Source of the DNA: an uncultured Eggerthellaceae bacterium
GTDB taxonomy: Bacteria > Actinomycetota > Coriobacteriia > Coriobacteriales > Eggerthellaceae
Assembly (NCBI GenBank): GCA_934670115.1
Contig: CAKUOV010000001.1
Location: 62,001-126,000 of the forward strand
DNA length: 64,000 bases
Direction of reading: 5' to 3'
Made by a program: the position numbers and the translations under genes. Under the pieces are notes generated by a model. That model was not told where the DNA came from, did no database searches, and was given only the letters and a program-made list of their open reading frames with translations. This document shows, piece by piece, positions 25,026-31,503 of the stretch. Position 1 is the stretch's first letter. Every line of letters begins with the position of its first letter.

Positions 25026-25262
25026 CATGTTGTTGGAAAACCAGGTCGAAATTCGAAGTTGTGGTAGGTTGGAAGTAGGTCGTAATTCGCGTTGAGACGA
25101 GTTAAGAAATATGCCCTGTTCAAGAATAATTTTGAACTGGGACTTCTCTTAGTCCCAGTTCCTACAATCAGCATGTTTGTTAGAAAACGCCTCGATTTGC
25201 ACCCTTGACCTACTTCCAATCCGCATCAACTTCGAATTTGGAGCCCAAATTTCAACAACATG
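25026..25262. repeat. 235-bp terminal-inverted-repeat family (B), copy 2
   Basis: Starts CATGTTGTTGG and ends CAACAACATG. Inner segments TCGAAATTCGAAGTTG and GGTTGGAAGTAGGTC recur inverted near the right end (GACCTACTTCCAATC, CAACTTCGAATTTGG). A central hairpin, CTGGGACT...AGTCCCAG, lies at about 25136-25160. Confidence 0.87.
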
Positions 25263-25481
25263 CTTCAGAAACAAAGGAATCGTCCGCAGAAACCGCGCTC
25301 CTCCCCGACTCGCGACGCACGCAACCGCCACGCGCATCCCCGCCGCCCACACAGCAGCCCCCCACGCCACCCCCGCCGTCCGCACAACCGCCCTCGCCGC
25401 GCGCCGAGCCGCCGCTACGCAGCTCGTGCCCAACCGCGCCGACGTATAAGCCGTGCAACATCATCCGACAATGGTATAATC

Positions 25482-25490
25482 CGCGGTTAA
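25482..25490 (+). promoter_or_regulatory. Extended -10 promoter of mobBA
   Basis: TGGTATAAT (TGn extended -10) lies 29 bp before the mobBA ATG. The -35 region (GTGCAA-like) is weak, which an extended -10 can tolerate. Confidence 0.6.
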
Positions 25491-25518
25491 AGATAAACAG
25501 CACTCGGGGGGAGGACCG

Positions 25519-26835
25519 ATGTATATTCCCAGCCCTGCCATTTCCTTTGTGGGGCGTCACAATTCAGGCAAAACAACCCTGATTGAACGCGTTATTGCCG
25601 AGCTCGTTTCCCGCGGGCACGACGTTGGCAGCATTAAGCATCACCACCACACGAATTTCGAAATCGATCATCCGGGCAAAGACTCGTTTCGCCATCGCGC
25701 GGCGGGCGCATCGGAGACCGTCATTGCGTCTCCAACCCTACTTGCACGCATAAAAACGCTCGACGAAGAGCTGGAATGCAGCGAGATTGTGCGCAGCATG
25801 CCTGGTCACGACATTGTTGTGGTCGAAGGTTACCGCAAAAGCGGCTTGCCCTCCATTGAAATCATGCGCTCCGGAAACACGGCCGACGCCAACGTTGCGC
25901 GCGTATTCGTGGAAGGAGCCAAGCGCGGCTTTTCCCTTGAAACCGACTTCACGCAGTTCGTACGCGGCCTTTCATCCGCGAACAACGCCGATGACCAAGC
26001 CCTGATTGAAGCGGCGCTCGAAGCGAAAACGCCCGTTTCGCAGCTCACCGGCGACCTTGCCCTTGACGTTGCCCAGAAAATGCCCGCAAGCAACACCGTT
26101 GCCGTGGTCACTGACATTCCCGAAGTGGTAGCGGCGGCGCAGGCGTATGGCATCCAGGCATTCCCTCTGGACGACATTACGCCTTTGGTGGATTTCATCG
26201 AGCGATACTACGTGCGTCCGCGCGTGACCGTAGTCATCCAAGCGGGCGGAGAAAGCCGTCGCATGGGTCAGAGCAAAGCAACCGTGCCATTCGGCGGACG
26301 TCCCATGATCTGCCGTTTGATTGAACGTCTTTCACCTGCTGCCGACGAGCTGGTCATCACCACAAACGAAGGCGAGCGCCTGCAATTCGTTCACGAGATG
26401 TACCCCGACTTGAACATTCGCCTGGTGAAGGACGAGTGCGATTACCGCGGCGCGCTGCCCGGCCTTTACACCGCAATCAAGTCCGCCACCAGCCCTTACG
26501 TTGCTGTAGTAGCATGCGATATGGTGCTTGCCAGCGCTTCGCTGGTGCGCGGCGAAGCCATTGAAATGAACGAAAAAGGCACCGATGTTGTGGTGCCCGT
26601 GAACAAGCATGGCTTCGAGCCCTTCCACGCCCTGTACCGCAAGGAAACGTGCCTGCCCGCCATCAAGCAGCGCCTTGACGAAGGAAACAAGCGCGCGCAA
26701 TCGTTCTTCGACCTGGTCAACGTGGAAGAATTCCCCCAGGCGCGCGTACTGGAGACCTCCCCCATGGGCGGCTGCTTTGTGAACGCGAACACACCTGAAG
26801 AGCTTGCGCGATTGGAAGACATCTGCTTCGACTAA
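25519..26835 (+). CDS. Fused MobB-MobA molybdenum cofactor guanylyltransferase
   Basis: A 438-aa fusion. Residues 1-165 are MobB-like: P-loop GRHNSGKTT (12-20), KHHHH and VVVEGYRKSGLP. Residues 236-438 are MobA-like: signature QAGGESRRMGQSK (241-253), then ELVITTNEGE, GALPGLYTAI, ACDM and FEPFHALYRK. MobA adds GMP to molybdopterin to make the bis-MGD cofactor that both molybdoenzymes in this window need; MobB is an accessory GTP-binding partner. The fused order B-A is less usual than separate genes. GGGGGAGG precedes the ATG. It heads the second molybdoenzyme region, with a ferredoxin gene 175 bp downstream. Confidence 0.93.
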   Translation: MYIPSPAISFVGRHNSGKTTLIERVIAELVSRGHDVGSIKHHHHTNFEIDHPGKDSFRHRAAGASETVIASPTLLARIKTLDEELECSEIVRSMPGHDIVVVEGYRKSGLPSIEIMRSGNTADANVARVFVEGAKRGFSLETDFTQFVRGLSSANNADDQALIEAALEAKTPVSQLTGDLALDVAQKMPASNTVAVVTDIPEVVAAAQAYGIQAFPLDDITPLVDFIERYYVRPRVTVVIQAGGESRRMGQSKATVPFGGRPMICRLIERLSPAADELVITTNEGERLQFVHEMYPDLNIRLVKDECDYRGALPGLYTAIKSATSPYVAVVACDMVLASASLVRGEAIEMNEKGTDVVVPVNKHGFEPFHALYRKETCLPAIKQRLDEGNKRAQSFFDLVNVEEFPQARVLETSPMGGCFVNANTPEELARLEDICFD

Positions 26836-27010
26836 CTTCGGAAAACGAGCGGTGGCCGAAAGGCCCCGCGCGGAAAAACCAGCGGGCGGCTTCCGCACAA
26901 CGGCAATCCCGTAAAGCGCGACATCGCGGCGGCCACCCGCAAGGCACGGCTTCCGCGGACCGCCGCGAGAACCGCCGCACCAAAAAAACAACGCGCAGAA
27001 AGACAATGCC

Positions 27011-28141
27011 ATGCCCGACTTCTCAAAACTGATCGAAATGAGCGACGCGCTTGTCCAGGACCACACGGTTCTTGACAAGCGGCGCTGCATGCCGCTGCGC
27101 AATACGTACTCGAAGTGCCGCCTGTGTGTGGACGCCTGTCCCACAGGCGCCATCACGCTTTTGCCGCGCACGATTGAGATTGAGAAGTCAGCATGCGTCA
27201 ATTGCGGCGCTTGCACCACCGTTTGCCCCGTTCAGGCGCTTGCGCCGTTGACGCCAACCGATACCGAGCTCGCGCAAGAAGCCGTGAGCGCCATTGAAGC
27301 CGCCGAAGGCGTTGCGTGCTTCGCGTGCGCACGCGTCATGGCACGGCGCGGACCGGACAAAACAAAAGTTGTCGCGGTCGATTGTCTTTCGCGCATCGAG
27401 GAATCGCTGCTGCTGCGCTTAGCGGCACACGGTATTGACACCATTATTCTGGCCGATGGCGACTGTTCAACCTGCAAATTCAAGAAGTGCGGCCGCCTTG
27501 CCCACGACCTGGCGTATGAAACCAGCGAGCTGCTTATGGGCATGGGCAGCCCCGTGCGCATCCAGTGCGTAACCGGCGTGCCCGAAAGCCTTCACAGCGA
27601 CTTCACCTCGCAAGATTTGAACGAAGAACGTCGCTCGTTATTCTTCCACACAAAGGAAGCCGCCGCTGAAACCGCGCGCACCGTTGCATCGGTCAGCCTC
27701 AAGGAAGCAACGGGCATCGACATAACAAAGAAAGTCGCGCAGGCCATCCAGGAAGAACCGCAGCGCCACGATGACATGCTCAACGCGCTTGCCGAGCTGG
27801 GAGAACCGCAAGATATGGTTGTCTCCTCGCGTCGATTCGCCACGCTGAGCATCAACGAGAAGACGTGCACGTCCTGCAAGAAATGCGTGCTCATTTGCCC
27901 CACCAAAGCGCTGTCGAAAAGCACTATCGAGCGCGAAGACGCGCCCGGCAGCTACTTCGAGTTCGATGCATCGCGCTGCGTTCGCTGCAAGCTGTGCCAG
28001 CACGTTTGCCGCGACAACGCCATAGAGCTTGAAGACGCGAACATGCTGGACATCTTCGATTTCGAGCCAACGTTGTGGCCCGTGCCCGAGCAAGATAAAT
28101 CCGCGTTCGTGCGCAATTTCTTCTCGCAATCGTGGGTTTAA
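27011..28141 (+). CDS. Multi-cluster 4Fe-4S protein with MvhD-like middle region
   Basis: A 376-aa soluble iron-sulfur protein. Four ferredoxin-type motifs are visible: CRLCVDACPTGAI, CVNCGACTTVCPVQAL, CTSCKKCVLICPTKAL and CVRCKLCQHVCRDNAIEL. Between the pairs is a Cys-bearing region (VACFACARV, VVAVDCLSRIEESLLLRLAAHGIDTIILADGDCSTC). It recalls the hydrogenase/heterodisulfide-reductase delta subunit (MvhD) pattern, but this is a resemblance only. It probably shuttles electrons in the cytoplasm, perhaps to the molybdoenzymes. It has no twin-arginine signal. The ribosome-binding site is weak (AGAAAGA). It follows mobBA in the same direction. Confidence 0.85.
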   Translation: MPDFSKLIEMSDALVQDHTVLDKRRCMPLRNTYSKCRLCVDACPTGAITLLPRTIEIEKSACVNCGACTTVCPVQALAPLTPTDTELAQEAVSAIEAAEGVACFACARVMARRGPDKTKVVAVDCLSRIEESLLLRLAAHGIDTIILADGDCSTCKFKKCGRLAHDLAYETSELLMGMGSPVRIQCVTGVPESLHSDFTSQDLNEERRSLFFHTKEAAAETARTVASVSLKEATGIDITKKVAQAIQEEPQRHDDMLNALAELGEPQDMVVSSRRFATLSINEKTCTSCKKCVLICPTKALSKSTIEREDAPGSYFEFDASRCVRCKLCQHVCRDNAIELEDANMLDIFDFEPTLWPVPEQDKSAFVRNFFSQSWV

Positions 28142-28251
28142 AGGAAGGGAAAAGCGAAAGCGGCGAGGCACCTGGCAAACACCCACCTTCGTTTCCAATA
28201 TTAGAAACGCATCCCCTAAATGGAATAGCACCAACCCCAAAACGCAGCATA

Positions 28252-28282
28252 GAATCACCCTAATCGGTAATTGGGGTGATTC
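28252..28282. promoter_or_regulatory. Candidate operator in front of the first DASS carrier gene
   Basis: Perfect 9-bp inverted repeat GAATCACCC/GGGTGATTC with a 13-nt AT-rich spacer, 18 bp before the start codon. A TAGAAT -10-like box overlaps the left arm, as expected for a repressor site. The cognate regulator is not known; a LysR gene lies 8 kb downstream. Confidence 0.55.
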
Positions 28283-28300
28283 ATTTTAGGGGGAAAGAGA

Positions 28301-29725
28301 ATGGATTATTTCAAGCATAATCCAAAGGGGATTTTTGGCATTGCTATTGCCGCCATCATTATTGTTGCAGCATATATAATTCCAGGATCCGAAGCACTCA
28401 GCTACGAGGGTCGCATGGCCATTGGTATCTTGCTCGCATGCGTTGCCCTATGGTTTTGCGGAACCTTCCCTCAAGGCGTCACCTCAATCATTGGCATTAT
28501 CTTACTCACCATGCTTAACGTGGTCCCCTCGCTCGGCGCTGCGCTTTCTGGCTTCACTGCCGGAACCACTTGGTTCATTCTTTGCGTATTCTGCATGACC
28601 GCAATAATGCAGACTGGCTCTTTGGGGCTTCGCCTAACGGCGCGCCTCATCGCATGGGCAGGAGCAAACAGCCGAAAGCTCGTTTTCGCTTTTATGCTGG
28701 GCACAGCCGTGGCGTCATTCTTTATGACCGACACAGGAGCAGTTGTTCTGGGCATGAGTATGGTGCTACCCCTCTTGAAGGCCATCGATGCAAAGCCCGG
28801 TTCATCCAATCTGGCGAAATGTCTCATGCTTGGCGTCGCTTTTGCGGGCGTACTTGGAGGCTTCGCCATGCCCTGCGGACATTCCCTTAATGTTTTGGGC
28901 ATCGGAATCATGGAGAGCACCGTCGGTGAAAGTGTCAGCTTCCTGGGCTGGATGCTGGTCGGTATTCCTATTTTCGCCGTTATGCTTCCCGTCACGTGTT
29001 TCTTGCTCACTCTTGCCTTTCCGCCGGAAGATATATCGAGCATGAAAGACGAGATACGCAGTTCGGCCGCATCTTTCGGCCCTTGGAGCATTCAGGATAA
29101 GAAGGAAATCGCAATCATCGTCCTGCTCCCCGTTCTTTGGATAGCCAGCAATTGGGTTCCTTTCCTTAACACCACCATTGTTGCCATGCTGGGCGTTGTC
29201 TTGATTTTCTTCCCAGGAATCAACCTTATGACGTGGAAGCAATTCCAAGACATCGCAGGCTGGAACGTGTTTTTGTTCTTCGGCGGCGTCATGGGCCTGG
29301 GCAACGCTATCTCGTCCACGGGCGGCACCGACTTTATTGCAGGCCTTTTGCTGAAAAGCGGCATTCTAGACATTCACCCCTTCTTGGCATTGCTGATCAT
29401 GGGCTACTTGATGTACCTCATCCACACCATTTGCCCTGTTGCGCCGGCGCTCTGCATGTTGTTCCTGCCGCCACTGCTCACCTGGGCGCAAACGGTTGGC
29501 ATCCCCACGGTGATTCCTGTGTTCGTAATGGCATCTATCACTGCAGGTAGCTTCCTAGTTCCCCTTAACCCGACCATTGCTATCACTTACGAACAAGGCT
29601 ATTATCGCTTTGGCGAAGTCGCCAAAGGCGGCTGGCTAGCAGCAATCCTCTTCGTATTCGTCACTGTTTGCTGGTCGTATCTTATCTGCGCAGTTCTAGG
29701 CGTTGTTCAAGCATTTCCCGCATAA
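28301..29725 (+). CDS. DASS (SLC13/CitT) family anion symporter 1
   Basis: A 474-aa membrane protein of the divalent anion:sodium symporter family, with 11-13 predicted helices. Conserved family blocks: YEGRMAIGILLACVALWFCGTFPQGVTSIIGIILL near the start; FMTDTGAVVLGMSMVLPLLKAI in the first half; GGFAMPCGHSLNVLGIG (repeat-associated hairpin); and LVPLNPTIAITYEQGYY near the end. GGGGGAAAGAGA precedes the ATG. It is 46% GC-like in feel compared with its GC-richer neighbours and forms a unit with the hydrolase 26 bp downstream. Likely substrates are di- or tricarboxylates or related organic acids. Confidence 0.9.
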   Translation: MDYFKHNPKGIFGIAIAAIIIVAAYIIPGSEALSYEGRMAIGILLACVALWFCGTFPQGVTSIIGIILLTMLNVVPSLGAALSGFTAGTTWFILCVFCMTAIMQTGSLGLRLTARLIAWAGANSRKLVFAFMLGTAVASFFMTDTGAVVLGMSMVLPLLKAIDAKPGSSNLAKCLMLGVAFAGVLGGFAMPCGHSLNVLGIGIMESTVGESVSFLGWMLVGIPIFAVMLPVTCFLLTLAFPPEDISSMKDEIRSSAASFGPWSIQDKKEIAIIVLLPVLWIASNWVPFLNTTIVAMLGVVLIFFPGINLMTWKQFQDIAGWNVFLFFGGVMGLGNAISSTGGTDFIAGLLLKSGILDIHPFLALLIMGYLMYLIHTICPVAPALCMLFLPPLLTWAQTVGIPTVIPVFVMASITAGSFLVPLNPTIAITYEQGYYRFGEVAKGGWLAAILFVFVTVCWSYLICAVLGVVQAFPA

Positions 29726-29751
29726 ACCACTTTCCGCCTAAGGAGGCAAAC

Positions 29752-30675
29752 ATGTATACCATCACAAACATTGAGTATGGCATTGGTCCGTGGGGATCGG
29801 AGTTCATCTACGGAACGATAGGCAACCCTAAGCCAGGTGAAACTGAATACAATGTCCACTCCGTAACGGTCATCCAGGGCAATGGTCACAACATCCTGGT
29901 AGACACCGGCATTGACACTGAAGATCCAGCTAAAAGGACTTTATGGGACCAACTGATTGATACCTGCAAAGGTGTCATATGGGCCCTTGAACAAGTCGAT
30001 TTGAAGCCCGAGGACATTGATACCGTCATACTCACCCACGCGCACATCGACCACATAGGCGGCGTTGAGCTCTTCAAGAACGCCCGCATCTACATCCAAC
30101 AAGATGAATTTGAGGCTTGGGAACGCATGGTGGCTCAGCCCGAATACGCACAGGCAACCTTACCCGCATGCATGCCTTCCGACTATCCCGCCATGAGAGC
30201 AATGGTTAACGAAGGATTAATTACCTTGCTTAACGGCGATGTTATTAATTTTCTGCCCGATATCGATATCCATGTTCTACGCGATTGCCACTCTGTTGCC
30301 GAACAAGTTGTCATAGTAAAAAATACTGTTACCTTCAACGACCCGGACACCCACACTATCGTCAACGAGCAAGGTCAGCGGATAAACATTCGCTCATCCA
30401 ACGCAGCGCCATCCGCCAAAAAGAAATACCTGATCGCAGGCGATATCGCTGCTCGCCCGGCAAATCTTGTCGGAATGGGGGAATGGAAAGCCTATTTGGC
30501 CCCGATTTTGGGACGCACTGGCTCAATGTTGAAAGTTTTTGACGCGTACCAATGGATCTTGGAACAAATCGAAGGCGACATGTCACGCCTGGTTCTAACC
30601 CACGACGTCACCATGTCAGAGCGCATGAAAAGCACTTTGACCGAAGACGGTCTTCATATTCACTACATCTGCTAA
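29752..30675 (+). CDS. Metallo-beta-lactamase-fold hydrolase (lactonase-like)
   Basis: A 307-aa binuclear-zinc hydrolase. The metal ligands are complete: THAHIDHIGG (HxHxDH), the third His in RDCHSV, the bridging Asp in AGDIA and the last His in LTHDVT. The overall order resembles N-acyl-homoserine-lactone lactonase/AttM-like enzymes. I chose the ATG at 29752 because TAAGGAGG sits 5 bases upstream; the frame is open earlier without homology. It is co-transcribed with the DASS carrier (26 bp gap) and ends in a strong terminator. A role in opening a lactone or cleaving an ester of the imported acid is inference. Confidence 0.88.
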   Translation: MYTITNIEYGIGPWGSEFIYGTIGNPKPGETEYNVHSVTVIQGNGHNILVDTGIDTEDPAKRTLWDQLIDTCKGVIWALEQVDLKPEDIDTVILTHAHIDHIGGVELFKNARIYIQQDEFEAWERMVAQPEYAQATLPACMPSDYPAMRAMVNEGLITLLNGDVINFLPDIDIHVLRDCHSVAEQVVIVKNTVTFNDPDTHTIVNEQGQRINIRSSNAAPSAKKKYLIAGDIAARPANLVGMGEWKAYLAPILGRTGSMLKVFDAYQWILEQIEGDMSRLVLTHDVTMSERMKSTLTEDGLHIHYIC

Positions 30676-30708
30676 AGAACAATCCCATTAAATGGAATAA
30701 ACGCGAAT

Positions 30709-30731
30709 GCCCGGTATTGCCGGGCGTTTTT
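30709..30731 (+). terminator. Terminator of the DASS carrier-hydrolase operon
   Basis: GCCCGG-TATTG-CCGGGC stem followed by GTTTTTG. Confidence 0.88.
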
Positions 30732-30869
30732 GTACTCTTTTATTCTTCTCCAACAGCCGCGCGATTATGCTTCCCTGCATAGCCATCTATTCCTATGCAC
30801 ACGCACCCGCACTCGTCCGCGCTAGAACAATCCTGGTCGCCCGTCAAAACGACACCAACTGTGAATGCC

Positions 30870-31043
30870 TTATTTCCAGCGTTGACCAGGCTTGCCTGGG
30901 GGAAGCGGCAAAAAAGCGCCGCAATTCGAACACTTCAATGCACCCGTATCATTTTTTGTACCGCAATACGGACAGTCTCCCTGTTCAAGACCAGGACGTG
31001 GCTCTCCGTTGCATTTCCCGCATCCAATACATGTTTGACACAT
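30870..31043 (-). CDS. Short double zinc-ribbon protein (57 aa)
   Basis: A 57-residue gene easily missed because of its length. The minus strand reads MCQTCIGCGKCNGEP, then DCPYCGTKND, LKCSNCGAFLPLPPG and a stop codon. It has the same plan as the protein at 11302-11517: four early cysteines, C-x2-C with ND, C-x2-CG and LPLPPG. AAAGGTGA lies about 10 bases before the ATG. It starts about 110 bp downstream of the Fe-S subunit of molybdoenzyme 2 on the same strand and may belong to that operon. Its function is unknown; zinc binding is predicted from the cysteine spacing. Confidence 0.8.
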   Translation of the reverse strand: MCQTCIGCGKCNGEPRPGLEQGDCPYCGTKNDTGALKCSNCGAFLPLPPGKPGQRWK

Positions 31044-31153
31044 GACAAGATTTCACCTTTCCATGCCTCATTGCACTGCCGAATCGAACGGCAATGCACA
31101 AAGGCGCCAAGCTTATCGCCTGGCGCCTTGCAAAAACAGCAACTACTTCAAAA

Positions 31154-31501
31154 TTATGCCTCAAGGCAGTACAGCAGCTGCTTCGGCTTTGCAGCAAGTT
31201 CTTTTGCCAACTCCTCAACTTCGCCGTACTTCAAGCAGCGAGCCTGGCAATGCTTAACGCACATAGGACGCTCGTCGCCATTCACGGCTGCACGGTTTGC
31301 GCAGCAATCGCACAAATCGGTGATGATGGGCATATTGATGAAGGTCCACTTCTTCTCGCCAATCTTGTAGGGGCCTTCTTGCACTACTTTGATGCCGGCA
31401 TGATTTTCGGGAAAATCGTGAGACAGTTCAACAGCGCAGGCCATCTCGCAAGAGTGGCATCCGGAGCACCACTCGTAATCAACCAAAATACCCTTAGCCA
31501 T
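31154..31501 (-). CDS. 4Fe-4S electron-transfer subunit of molybdoenzyme 2
   Basis: A 115-aa ferredoxin-like protein paralogous to the one at 13819-14172. First cluster set C12, C15, C18, C22 (WCSGCHSCEMAC); second set DLCDCC...MCVKHCQARC. The ATG at 31501 lies 2 bp beyond the stop codon of the large subunit, and the GAGGAGGAG coding the large subunit's last residues serves as its ribosome-binding site, so the two are translationally coupled. It is soluble, without an export signal, and is the predicted electron donor to molybdoenzyme 2. Confidence 0.92.
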   Translation of the reverse strand: MAKGILVDYEWCSGCHSCEMACAVELSHDFPENHAGIKVVQEGPYKIGEKKWTFINMPIITDLCDCCANRAAVNGDERPMCVKHCQARCLKYGEVEELAKELAAKPKQLLYCLEA

Positions 31502-31503
31502 TA

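Larger units (their letters stand above)
24639..25518. other. Intergenic stretch between divergent operons
   Basis: Holds family B copy 2 (25026-25262), a strongly C-rich 170-bp tract (25280-25450) with no credible gene, and the mobBA promoter. The frames crossing the repeat or the C-rich tract lack ribosome-binding sites. Confidence 0.6.

Noticed and set aside
24755..25219. 154-codon minus-strand frame
   Set aside because: It lies largely within family B copy 2 and has no ribosome-binding site or homology.
20729..25262. Intact prophage or integrative element at tRNA-Ala
   Set aside because: No integrase, phage or conjugation gene is present; only att-like scars and ordinary metabolic genes.
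30795..31370. Plus-strand frame opposite the zinc-ribbon and Fe-S genes
   Set aside because: Antisense to two genes with conserved cysteine patterns; no start signal.
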